DNA from: Prevotella sp. UBA2850
Lineage (GTDB): Bacteria > Bacteroidota > Bacteroidia > Bacteroidales > Bacteroidaceae
Length of the DNA stretch: 64,000 nt
Direction: 5' to 3'
Assembly: GCA_002350805.1 (NCBI GenBank)
Contig: DEFO01000004.1
Coordinates: forward strand, 1-64,000
Shown here piece after piece: positions 41,734-50,032 of this stretch (positions within the stretch are counted from its first letter, which is position 1; each line of letters opens with the position of its first letter). Made by a program: the position numbers and the translations under genes. Under the pieces are notes generated by a model. That model saw only the letters and a list, made by a program, of their open reading frames with translations, was not told the DNA's origin and did not search any database.

Positions 41734-43683
41734 ATGCTAATGACAGAACAAGAGAAAAACCACAAGGAGCAACAGATGGAAGGCGACTTCAGACTGTTGC
41801 CCCACATAAAATATCCCGATGACTTGCGAAAGCTGCAAGTCGACCAATTGCCTGAGGTTTGTGAAGAACTCAGGCGCGACATCGTGAACGAGCTGTCGGT
41901 CAATCCCGGCCACCTGGCATCGAGCCTGGGTGCCGTGGAACTGACTGTGGCTCTGCACTATGTGTACGATACTCCTTACGACCGCATCGTGTGGGATGTA
42001 GGGCATCAGGCCTACGGACATAAGATTCTGACCGGGCGCCGCGAGCAGTTCTGCACCAACCGCAAACTGCATGGCATTCATCCCTTCCCCACGCCGGAGG
42101 AGAGCCCCTACGACACGTTCATGTGCGGCCATGCCAGCAACTCCATCTCTGCCGCCTTGGGAATGGCCGTCGCCGCCGAAGTGGCAGGCAGGCAGCAGCA
42201 GACGCCACCCAAGGTGGTGGCTGTGATTGGCGACGGTGCCATGAGCGGCGGACTGGCTTTCGAGGGGTTGAACAACGTATCGTCGTCGCCCAACGACCTG
42301 CTCATCATCCTGAACGACAACAACATGTCGATTGACCGCTCGGTGGGCGGCATGAAGCAGTATTTGCTGAACCTCAACACCACCGAGACCTACAATGCCC
42401 TGCGCTTCAAAGCCTCGAAATGGCTCAAGCAGCGTGGCTATCTGAACGACGAACGCAAGAAAGGCATCATCAGGCTGAGCAATGCCGTGAAGAGCGCCAT
42501 CAGTCATCAGCAAAACATCTTCGAGGGACTGAACATACGCTACTTCGGACCGTTCGACGGTCATAACGTAGTAGAGATTGTGCGCCTGCTGCGCCAGCTG
42601 AAGGATATGAAAGGGCCTAAGCTGCTGCATCTGCACACCACGAAAGGCAAGGGCTATGAGCCTGCCGAGAAATCGGCTACCGTATGGCACGCCCCGGGCC
42701 GCTTCGACATCGACACGGGCGAGCGCATCGTGAAAGATGCCAGCGACCAACCGCCTAAGTTCCAGGACGTGTTTGGCAACACCTTGCTCGAACTGGCCCG
42801 CCAGAACGAGCGCATTGTAGGCGTCACGCCAGCCATGCCCACAGGCTGCTCGATGAATATCATGATGAAAGAGCTGCCTGAGCGCACCTTCGACGTAGGC
42901 ATTGCCGAGGGACATGCTGTAACCTTCTCGGGAGGCATGGCCAAGGACGGACTGCAGCCTTTCTGCAATATATACAGTGCTTTTGCACAACGTGCCTACG
43001 ATAACATCATCCACGACGTGGCCATACTGAACCTGCCCGTCGTCATCTGCCTCGACCGCGCCGGACTGGTAGGCGAAGACGGTGCCACCCACCACGGTGC
43101 CTTCGACCTGGCTGCCCTGCGGCCCATTCCCAACCTGACCATTGCCTCGCCGATGGACGAGTGCGAGTTGCGACGCCTGATGTACACCGCCCAGCTGCCC
43201 GACAAAGGGGCCTTCGTCATCCGCTATCCACGCGGACGGGGCTCAAGGGTCGACTGGCATTGCCCACTGGAAGCCGTGGAGGTGGGAACAGGCCGCAAGC
43301 TGCGCGACGGTCATGACGTGGCAGTGCTTTCCATCGGTCCTATAGGAACAGAAGTGGAGAAGATAGAAGGAACGTTTGCCCACTACGACATGCGTTTCCT
43401 CAAACCGCTCGACGAGCGTATTCTGCAGGAGGTAGGACGACGGTTCCGGCACATCGTCACCGTGGAAGACGGAGTGCGCAACGGCGGACTGGGCTCGGCC
43501 GTCCTGGAATGGATGAACGACCACGGTTATCAGCCCCGTGTGACACGCCTGGGACTGCCCGACAGTTTTGTGGAGCACGGCACCGTGGCTGAACTGAGAA
43601 AGATTGTCGGACTAGACACGGAGGCCATTGCCCAAGCCATCCACCAAACCCTTACATCCAACACTCAAAACGCATCACTATGA
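41734..43683 (+). CDS. dxs: 1-Deoxy-D-xylulose-5-phosphate synthase
   Basis: A 649-residue thiamine-diphosphate enzyme making DXP from pyruvate and glyceraldehyde-3-phosphate, the first step of the non-mevalonate isoprenoid pathway. It shows GHLASSLGAVELTVALHYV, WDVGHQAYGHKILTGRR, the ThDP motif GDGAMSGGLAFEGLNN and the transketolase C-terminal part (RAGLVGEDGATHHGAFD). An internal ATG at 41776 (MEGDFRLLPHIKYPDDLRKL) matches the usual family N-terminus and may be the true start. A TAACTTCGC box (41710-41718) lies just upstream. The stop overlaps the trkA start by 4 nt (ATGA). Confidence 0.95.
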   Translation: MLMTEQEKNHKEQQMEGDFRLLPHIKYPDDLRKLQVDQLPEVCEELRRDIVNELSVNPGHLASSLGAVELTVALHYVYDTPYDRIVWDVGHQAYGHKILTGRREQFCTNRKLHGIHPFPTPEESPYDTFMCGHASNSISAALGMAVAAEVAGRQQQTPPKVVAVIGDGAMSGGLAFEGLNNVSSSPNDLLIILNDNNMSIDRSVGGMKQYLLNLNTTETYNALRFKASKWLKQRGYLNDERKKGIIRLSNAVKSAISHQQNIFEGLNIRYFGPFDGHNVVEIVRLLRQLKDMKGPKLLHLHTTKGKGYEPAEKSATVWHAPGRFDIDTGERIVKDASDQPPKFQDVFGNTLLELARQNERIVGVTPAMPTGCSMNIMMKELPERTFDVGIAEGHAVTFSGGMAKDGLQPFCNIYSAFAQRAYDNIIHDVAILNLPVVICLDRAGLVGEDGATHHGAFDLAALRPIPNLTIASPMDECELRRLMYTAQLPDKGAFVIRYPRGRGSRVDWHCPLEAVEVGTGRKLRDGHDVAVLSIGPIGTEVEKIEGTFAHYDMRFLKPLDERILQEVGRRFRHIVTVEDGVRNGGLGSAVLEWMNDHGYQPRVTRLGLPDSFVEHGTVAELRKIVGLDTEAIAQAIHQTLTSNTQNASL

Positions 43684-45023
43684 AGATTATCATTGCAGGC
43701 GCTTATGCCATCGGTACACACTTGGCCAGATTGTTGTCGCGCAACAACCATGATATCGTACTCATGGACGAGAATGAGGAGCGGCTCGACGGACTGGGCA
43801 GCGACGTGGATGTGCTGACCTACCATGCCTCACCCACCAGCATCAAGGCCCTCAAGGAAGTGGGTACCAGCCATGCCAACCTCTTCATTGCCGTCACTCC
43901 CGATGAGAATAAGAACATGGCCAGTTGTATTCTGGCCGCAGGCCTGGGCGCCAAGAAGACCGTTGCCAAGGTAGACAACTACGAGTTCACGGCTCCCGAG
44001 CTGAAAGAGCATCTCAACCGGGTGGGCATTACCAGCATTGTGTTCCCCGAGCAGCTGGCCGCCCGCGACATTACCAACGGTCTGAAAATGAGCTGGGTGA
44101 GACAGCGATGGGATGTGCACGACGGAGCGCTCGTCATGCTGGGCATCAAACTGCGCGAGAGCTGCGAGATACTGAACCGTCCCCTAAAAGAAATCAGCGG
44201 TCCCGACGATCCCTACCATATCGTTGCCATCAAACGAGGCGACGACACCATCATTCCCCGTGGTGAGGATGAACTGAAGCTTTTCGACCTGGCCTACTTC
44301 ATGACGACCAAGAACTACATACCGTACATTCGCAAGATTGTAGGCAAGGAACACTATGTCGACGTGAAGAATGTCATGATCATGGGTGGTGGAAGCACAG
44401 CCGTGAGAGCCTGTCTGACCATGCCCGAATACATGAATGTGAAACTCATTGAGAGCAACGAGAAGCGATGCGAGGTGCTCAACGAAGTGCTCGACACCGA
44501 CCAGACCATGGTCATCAACGGCGACGGACGCGACCTGCAGCTGCTGATGGAGGAAGGTATCAAGAACACACAGGCTTTCGTGGCACTGACCGAGAATGCC
44601 GAGACCAACATCCTGGCTTGTCTGACTGCCAAGCGAATGGGCGTCAGGAAGACCGTGGCCATGGTCGAGAACATCGACTATGTGAGCATGGCCGAGAGTC
44701 TGGATATTGGTACTATTGTCAACAAGAAAGCCATGGCAGCCAGTCATATCTATCAGATGATGCTCGACGCCGACGTGGCCAACATCCGGTTCCTCATGAC
44801 GGCGAATGCCGATATTGCCGAGTTCGTAGCCCAAGCCGGCTCAAAAGTAACCCGCAAGAAAGTGTTTGAGGTGGGACTCCCCAAAGGAGCCACGATTGGC
44901 GGACTGGTGCGCAATGGCGATGGAATGCTCGTAAGTGGCGGCACGCAGATTATCGCCGGAGACATTGTGGTGGTCTTCTGCCATAACATGAACATCGCCA
45001 AGATTGAGAAGTTCTTCACATAA
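43680..45023 (+). CDS. trkA: Trk potassium uptake regulator TrkA
   Basis: A 447-residue cytosolic protein with two tandem RCK units. Each has a Rossmann NAD-binding half (IIIAGAYAIGTHLARLLSRN at 2-21; VMIMGGGSTAVRACLTM near 230) and a TrkA-C half (VRQRWDVHDGALVMLGI; FEVGLPKGATIGGLVRNGD). It gates the TrkH channel in response to nucleotides. Translationally coupled to dxs by a 4-nt overlap, and trkH follows 159 nt later. In the first Rossmann motif the usual GxGxxG reads GAYAIG. The stop codon lies in the first unit of a tandem repeat array. Confidence 0.93.
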   Translation: MKIIIAGAYAIGTHLARLLSRNNHDIVLMDENEERLDGLGSDVDVLTYHASPTSIKALKEVGTSHANLFIAVTPDENKNMASCILAAGLGAKKTVAKVDNYEFTAPELKEHLNRVGITSIVFPEQLAARDITNGLKMSWVRQRWDVHDGALVMLGIKLRESCEILNRPLKEISGPDDPYHIVAIKRGDDTIIPRGEDELKLFDLAYFMTTKNYIPYIRKIVGKEHYVDVKNVMIMGGGSTAVRACLTMPEYMNVKLIESNEKRCEVLNEVLDTDQTMVINGDGRDLQLLMEEGIKNTQAFVALTENAETNILACLTAKRMGVRKTVAMVENIDYVSMAESLDIGTIVNKKAMAASHIYQMMLDADVANIRFLMTANADIAEFVAQAGSKVTRKKVFEVGLPKGATIGGLVRNGDGMLVSGGTQIIAGDIVVVFCHNMNIAKIEKFFT

Positions 45024-45112
45024 TGAGAGAGTCTTCACATGATGAGAGAGTCTTCACATGCTGGAAGATGCCTCACAGTGTGAGATTCCTTCATGATGAG
45101 AGATGCCTCACC
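45014..45112. repeat. 19-bp-period tandem array starting inside the end of trkA
   Basis: CTTCACA or CCTCACA begins at 45014, 45033, 45052 and 45071 (exact 19-bp steps). Shorter degenerate units follow at 45089 and 45106. Units contain ATGATGAGAGAG, and some form small palindromes (TCACAGTGTGA). The trkA TAA stop (45021-45023) is inside the first unit. The remaining gap to trkH holds nothing recognisable. Confidence 0.8.
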
Positions 45113-45182
45113 TAAATAATATATGTGTCCGACGCCCCAACCCTCCTGCCGGCAAGAAACGTCAGAATAAATCAATGATACA

Positions 45183-46637
45183 ATGACCAATCTGAAGATT
45201 GTATATAAAATCATAGGCCAACTGCTATTCATGGAAGCCCTCATGATGGCGTTGTGCGCAGGTCTCTCGCTCTATTGCGCTGAGGACGACGTACTGGCGT
45301 TTGTGGTGACCATCGCGGTAACCATCGCTGCATCGTACATCCTGCGCTATCTTGGTCGTGAGGCCGACAACTCGATGGGGCGGCGCGATGCCTATCTCGT
45401 GGTGACGCTTACCTGGGTGGCTTTCAGTATCTTCGGAGCGCTGCCCTACCTCATCAGCGGCTATATCAACAATTCTACCGATGCCTTCTTCGAGACCATG
45501 TCGGGATTCACCACCACGGGATGCAGCATCATCGACGATGTGGAACGGCTGCCTCACGGTCTGCTGATGTGGCGCACCATGACACAGTGGATTGGTGGAC
45601 TGGGTATCGTCTTCTTCACCATTGCGGTGCTGCCGTCGATGGTGGGTGGTAATGTGAAAGTGTTCGCCGCCGAGGCCACCGGTCCTATGCGGGCCAAGCT
45701 GCACCCTCGTCTGAGCACCACGGCCAAATGGATTTGGACCATCTACATCGGTCTCACCTGCTCGTGCGCAGCCTGTTACTATCTGGCAGGCATGGGTCTG
45801 TTCGACTGTGTGAACTATGCCATGACCACCACGGCCACGGGAGGTTTTGCCACTCACAACGAGAGCACGGCCTTTTTCCACAGCTCATACGTCGACTACA
45901 CGGCCATCGTCTTCATGTTCCTCTCGGGAGTCAGCTTCACGCTGCTCTACTCCACCCTGTTCAAGGGACATATCCGGCAATTCTTCAAGAATGCAGAGTT
46001 CAAACTCTACACAGGCATCGTGGTCTTCGCCACACTGATTATCATGGCCATCTTGTTGCACAACAACGACTACCACCTGCTCGATGCCTTCCGCACCTCC
46101 CTGTTCCAAGTGGTATCGTTCATCACCACCACAGGTATCTTCAGCGACGATGCCAGCCAGTGGCACCACATCATATGGTTAATACTGGGTATATGTATGA
46201 TCATCGGAGCCTGCTCGGGCTCAACGACGGGTGGTCTGAAGTGCATTCGTGCCGTTATGTTGTTCACTATCTTGCGCAATGAGATCAAGCGCATTCTGCA
46301 CCCTCGTGCCGTGCTGCCCGTGAAAGTCAACGGCAACAGCATTCCCTATTCGTCGCAAGTAACCCTACTGGCATTCTTCACGGCCTATATCCTGTTGTGC
46401 CTGTTTACGTTTTTCGTCATGATACTCACGGGCATCGACAGTACCAACTCCATCACCATCGCCATCAGCTGTGCCAGCAACGTAGGGCCTGGCTTGGAGA
46501 TGATTGGCCCGCCCATGTCGTGGAGTGTCCTGCCAGCCATCACCAAATGGTTGCTGTCGGGACTGATGCTGATGGGCCGTCTCGAGATTTTCAGTGTGCT
46601 GGTATTGTTCTCGCCCTCGTTCTGGAAAGACAACTAG
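45183..46637 (+). CDS. trkH: Trk-type potassium channel subunit TrkH
   Basis: A 484-residue inner-membrane protein with about 10-12 helices and four pore loops. The selectivity-filter type motifs are visible: GFTTTGCSI (about 97-105), TTATGGFATHNES (about 215), FITTTGIF (about 315) and SCASNVGPGLEMIGP (about 430). It carries K+ into the cell under control of TrkA, encoded just upstream. The length is normal. No -7 box was found between the two genes, so they probably share a transcript. Confidence 0.94.
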   Translation: MTNLKIVYKIIGQLLFMEALMMALCAGLSLYCAEDDVLAFVVTIAVTIAASYILRYLGREADNSMGRRDAYLVVTLTWVAFSIFGALPYLISGYINNSTDAFFETMSGFTTTGCSIIDDVERLPHGLLMWRTMTQWIGGLGIVFFTIAVLPSMVGGNVKVFAAEATGPMRAKLHPRLSTTAKWIWTIYIGLTCSCAACYYLAGMGLFDCVNYAMTTTATGGFATHNESTAFFHSSYVDYTAIVFMFLSGVSFTLLYSTLFKGHIRQFFKNAEFKLYTGIVVFATLIIMAILLHNNDYHLLDAFRTSLFQVVSFITTTGIFSDDASQWHHIIWLILGICMIIGACSGSTTGGLKCIRAVMLFTILRNEIKRILHPRAVLPVKVNGNSIPYSSQVTLLAFFTAYILLCLFTFFVMILTGIDSTNSITIAISCASNVGPGLEMIGPPMSWSVLPAITKWLLSGLMLMGRLEIFSVLVLFSPSFWKDN

Positions 46638-46864
46638 AGGAGTGTTGAAGTTTACAGTTAAGAGATAAAAGTTAAGAGCTTTCCTAAATGAGATGTTTTT
46701 GGAGTGTGGGAAATAGTCCAAGTGACAAGTGATAAGTGACAAGTGTGATTACCACTCCAGCCTGTTCTCCAACTTCTGGGGTAACCACCCCTCCCCCTCG
46801 GGGGAGTTGGTGGGGGGCTCCCTCTCCGTTCTCAACTTGACAAGCCTTTATAAAAAATAGATAA
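46638..46864. repeat. Gene-free stretch with dispersed repeats
   Basis: Contains alternating AGTGACAAGTGATAAGTGAC units leading into GTGATTACCACTCC (46722-46758), a segment found inverted at 54071-54102. It also has a CCCTCGGGGG palindrome followed by AGTTGGTGGGGGG (46790-46817), the inverse of 951-977, and CTCTCCGTTCTCA (also at about 858-870). No gene seen. Confidence 0.7.
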
Positions 46865-47821
46865 ATGTACAAATTTGAACCATTATTGAAGTCCACTCTG
46901 TGGGGTGGCGACAAAATCATTCCGTTTAAACACTTACAAAGCGACCAACAACAGGTTGGAGAGAGTTGGGAGATTTCAGGAGTAAAAGACAACGAGACCA
47001 TCGTCAGCGATGGCGAATACAAGGGGAAAAGCCTCAACGAGCTGGTGGCTCTGCTGAAAGAGAAACTGGTCGGCAAGGATAACTACCTCCGCTTCGGCAA
47101 CGAGTTTCCGCTGCTCATCAAGTTCATCGACGCCCGTCAGGACCTGAGCATCCAGGTGCATCCCACCGACGAGATTGCCCACCGCCAGGGCAAGGAGCGC
47201 GGCAAGACCGAGATGTGGTACATCATGAACTCTGCCCCCGATGCCAAGCTCTATAGCGGACTGAAGATGCAACTCACGCCCGACACCTACAAACAGATGG
47301 TAGAGAACGACACCATCTGCGACGCCCTGGCACAGTATCCCGTGAGCGAAGGTGATGTATTCTTCCTGCCTGCCGGCCGCATCCACGCCATCGGCACTGG
47401 TTGTTTCCTGGCTGAGATCCAGCAGACCAGCGATGTCACCTACCGCATCTACGACTTCAAGCGCAAAGACAAAGACGGACATTACCGCCAGCTGCACACC
47501 CAAGAGGCCTCCGAGTGCATCAACTATGAGGTGCAGGACACCTATCGCACCCTCTACGAGCCTTGCAAGAACCAGGGTGTGCCCTTGGTGGAATGCCCTT
47601 ATTTCTGCACGGCCGTCTACGACCTCGACGAGCCCATGATACTCGACTACGCCGACCTCGACTCGTTTGTCGTCCTCATCGGCATGAGCGGACAGGGCCT
47701 CATTACCGACGACGAGGGACACACCACCACGCTCAACGAGGGCGAGACGGTGCTGATTCCAGCTACCACAAACACCTTGAAGGTAGAAGGAACGATTAAG
47801 TTTCTTGAGACTTACGTCTGA
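46865..47821 (+). CDS. manA: Class I mannose-6-phosphate isomerase
   Basis: A 318-residue cupin enzyme interconverting mannose-6-phosphate and fructose-6-phosphate. The N-terminus reads KSTLWGGDKI, as in short bacterial type I isomerases. Zinc ligands lie in SIQVHPTDEIAH (Gln and His), KTEMWYI (Glu) and PAGRIHAIG (His). The catalytic-site Arg is in SDVTYRIYDF. It supplies mannose units for glycans or feeds mannose to glycolysis. It is convergent with the DUF4435 gene and the two stop regions overlap by 10 bp. Confidence 0.94.
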   Translation: MYKFEPLLKSTLWGGDKIIPFKHLQSDQQQVGESWEISGVKDNETIVSDGEYKGKSLNELVALLKEKLVGKDNYLRFGNEFPLLIKFIDARQDLSIQVHPTDEIAHRQGKERGKTEMWYIMNSAPDAKLYSGLKMQLTPDTYKQMVENDTICDALAQYPVSEGDVFFLPAGRIHAIGTGCFLAEIQQTSDVTYRIYDFKRKDKDGHYRQLHTQEASECINYEVQDTYRTLYEPCKNQGVPLVECPYFCTAVYDLDEPMILDYADLDSFVVLIGMSGQGLITDDEGHTTTLNEGETVLIPATTNTLKVEGTIKFLETYV

Positions 47822-48957
47822 TTCGCAACTCTGGCTCGGCCATTGACATACGCACGCCCATCAGCCGTTTCCTCTGCAACAGCAGAAGGATGCTCTGCAA
47901 CTACAGAAGGATGCTCTGCAACAGCAGAAGGATGCTCTGCGGGGGAAACACTGTGTGGTGATTGTGCATTCAAGAATTGCTCCACGTCCTGACAAATCCA
48001 TTGGAAGGGTTCAGAGAACATGCATCCCACATTCTTGCGCAGCATCGCCGAGATATCCTCCACGCTGCGCGTATAGCACGACAACTCATTCCTACGCTGC
48101 GTGTTGTGCTTGCTCTGGTGCGAGATTTCCATCTCCCGTTCGCGCACCAGATGGTCGCATATCTTCTTCATCATCGGAAGCACGGTCTTGTTGAACAGAT
48201 GATGACCCTGTATATATAAATAGGTGGTATCGGGCGTGACACCCAGCCGCTTCAGGTCGTCTTTCACTTGCAGGTAACTCTCCTTGGCATCAGGGTTCTC
48301 GCGTTGCAACTGGGCAATCTTCGCCCCCACCTTGCGGCGAAGGTTCTGCAAGATGGCCGGGGCGTTGGCAATGCTGAAGTTGCCGGTTTCTATCACCCGG
48401 CAGAAATCCGTAATCGTGAATCTGGTGTAGTTGGGAGTTCGGTAATACCAGATGCTCCACACGAACAAAGGGAAGATGGCCTGCGAATACTGCCGCATAT
48501 ATTCTTCCATGTCGAAGATGAAATGGTCGTTCAACGTCACGGCCACACTCACATCGTGCAGCGACGGGGCATAGCATTGCAAGTTCTCGATGGCATAGGC
48601 ATAGGTATGGAAGATGCAGGGATTCTCTAGGATTTGCCGCGACACCGATGTCCGCCCTTGAATGAGATAGTCGTAGTCGGCATCCACACAGGCTATCATG
48701 CTCTGTCCCACATTCTCGGTGATGAGCCGCATCATGGCAGCCTTCTTTCCGCGCTCCAGCTTGTTCACACGGGCAGGCAGCATCACCTCGAAGCAGCGCT
48801 GGCTGTTTTCAAAGCGGCTCAGCACCGTACGCCAGAAGAAAATGTCGTCGTAGCTCTCGACATAGGCCACAATCCTGCGCCGCGACTTTTTGGAGTTCAG
48901 CCGGTTGGCCGCCTCCAGGTATTTCGACGATATGTTCTCTGTCAGTCTTCTGCTCAT
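47812..48957 (-). CDS. DUF4435 (TOPRIM-type) protein, AriB-like
   Basis: A 381-residue protein of the DUF4435 family. The TOPRIM acidic residues are visible: Glu34 in YVESYDDIFFW, and Asp92, Asp94 and Asp96 in CVDADYDYL. A helical C-terminal half follows. In the PARIS anti-phage system, AriB has this domain and acts as a nuclease released by the ATPase AriA. Here the partner ATPase gene lies 45 nt upstream on the same strand. The last 40 residues are a low-complexity tail with three to four copies of AEHPSAV, encoded by a 21-bp repeat. The stop overlaps the 3' end of manA. Confidence 0.8.
   Translation of the reverse strand: MSRRLTENISSKYLEAANRLNSKKSRRRIVAYVESYDDIFFWRTVLSRFENSQRCFEVMLPARVNKLERGKKAAMMRLITENVGQSMIACVDADYDYLIQGRTSVSRQILENPCIFHTYAYAIENLQCYAPSLHDVSVAVTLNDHFIFDMEEYMRQYSQAIFPLFVWSIWYYRTPNYTRFTITDFCRVIETGNFSIANAPAILQNLRRKVGAKIAQLQRENPDAKESYLQVKDDLKRLGVTPDTTYLYIQGHHLFNKTVLPMMKKICDHLVREREMEISHQSKHNTQRRNELSCYTRSVEDISAMLRKNVGCMFSEPFQWICQDVEQFLNAQSPHSVSPAEHPSAVAEHPSVVAEHPSAVAEETADGRAYVNGRARVANQT
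47872..47943. repeat. 21-bp tandem repeat within the end of the DUF4435 gene
   Basis: CTCTGCAAC (or CTCTGCGGG) recurs at 47872, 47893, 47914 and 47935, an exact 21-bp period, with CAGAAGGATG between. Read in the gene frame it encodes AEHPSAV repeated. Confidence 0.9.
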
Positions 48958-49002
48958 GCCATTCTCTTCTTCAGCCGTCTTGTCACTCGTATGTCCATAC
49001 TC

Positions 49003-49818
49003 TTACAGGGTGATGTCGGTCACCTCAGTCACCTTATCCATCCATCCGTTCATAATCACGGCTGGCGAATGGGTAGTAAGAATAATCTGTACGTTGGGGT
49101 TCAGTTCCATGATGAGGTCTATCAGGCGCTGCTGCCAGTCGATGTGCAGGCTCACCTCGGGCTCGTCCATAAACAGCACATACGGCTCATTGTCCTCCAC
49201 CAGCACCGTCAGCAGGATGGCCAGCATCTGTTTCTCGCCGCTGGAGAGTTGATAGGGCACCAGCATCTCGCCTATCTGGGTGAAGCGTATCTCGTTCTCC
49301 GTGCGGATGATGCGCTTGCCGGTATCCTTGAACAAATCATCAATCAAATCCTGGAAACGCGTCTTGCGGGCGGAGATGTCCTGAGCCTTCATAGCCGCAT
49401 CGGGCCCTCCCTCCTGCAACACCTGAATGATGCGGTTGCCAATGTTCACCTGATAGTCCAGGTATTTGCGCTGCAACTGGAACAATTGCCAGTCGAGCTC
49501 CGTGGCCAGGCTGAGGTCCATCTTGCTCACCATGTCGCCGTTCATGATGGGGCGGTCGAACGAGCGGATGACATCGAAGCGAATCCATTTGGCATCCTCG
49601 GGCACCACCTTCAGCCTCACGCCCTTCAGCATGTGACTCGGAAACTCACCACCGGCTTTCAGGCCCTTGATGACCTTATTCAAGATGGTGCTCTTGCCCA
49701 CACCGTTGATACCGCTGAGAATGTTCACCTTCCGGTCTAAATCCCACACGATGTGCTTCTTACCGCTCCACAGGGAGTCGATTTCTATCTGCTGAATATA
49801 ATCTGCGAACTTCTGCAT
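49003..49818 (-). CDS. ABC-type AAA ATPase, AriA-like partner of DUF4435
   Basis: A 271-residue soluble ATPase without membrane segments. Walker A is GINGVGKST (36-44), the ABC signature region YQLSSGEKQ (about 189-197), Walker B YVLFMDEPEVSLH (about 213-225) and the switch histidine in LTTHSPAVI (about 250). It belongs with the SMC/OLD/AriA-type ATPases. Paired with a TOPRIM DUF4435 gene it resembles PARIS, where the ATPase senses phage proteins and releases the nuclease. A house-keeping role of the pair cannot be excluded. The start at 49818 gives MQKFADYIQQIEI, 26 nt after a full promoter. Confidence 0.83.
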   Translation of the reverse strand: MQKFADYIQQIEIDSLWSGKKHIVWDLDRKVNILSGINGVGKSTILNKVIKGLKAGGEFPSHMLKGVRLKVVPEDAKWIRFDVIRSFDRPIMNGDMVSKMDLSLATELDWQLFQLQRKYLDYQVNIGNRIIQVLQEGGPDAAMKAQDISARKTRFQDLIDDLFKDTGKRIIRTENEIRFTQIGEMLVPYQLSSGEKQMLAILLTVLVEDNEPYVLFMDEPEVSLHIDWQQRLIDLIMELNPNVQIILTTHSPAVIMNGWMDKVTEVTDITL

Positions 49819-49844
49819 AGTGTCGTCGGTTAATGATTTCCAAG

Positions 49845-49876
49845 GCAAAGATAATAAAATAGAAGATACGAACAAA
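49845..49876 (-). promoter_or_regulatory. Promoter of the ATPase-DUF4435 operon
   Basis: On the minus strand TTTG (49873-49876) is followed after exactly 19 nt by TATCTTTGC (49845-49853), the ideal Bacteroidota housekeeping promoter. The predicted leader is about 22 nt. Confidence 0.75.
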
Positions 49877-49914
49877 ATAAAAGCCCACCTTTTTTCAACT
49901 CACAACTTCCAATG

Positions 49915-50026
49915 CTCCCATCAGCTTCCATTGTTTCCATCAACTTCCATCAGCTTCCATCAGTTGCCATCAACTTCCATCTGTTCTAATTGCTCCTAGC
50001 AGCATCCATCAGTTGCCATTCCTTCC
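49915..50026. repeat. 10-bp-period tandem repeat between lrp and the ATPase operon
   Basis: CCAT (or a one-base variant) recurs at 49918, 49928, 49937, 49947, 49957, 49967, 49977, 49987, 49997, 50006 and 50016. The consensus unit is CATCAGCTTC. It starts 7 nt after the lrp stop and ends about 40 nt upstream of the operon's -33 element. Confidence 0.85.
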
Positions 50027-50032
50027 CTGCCT

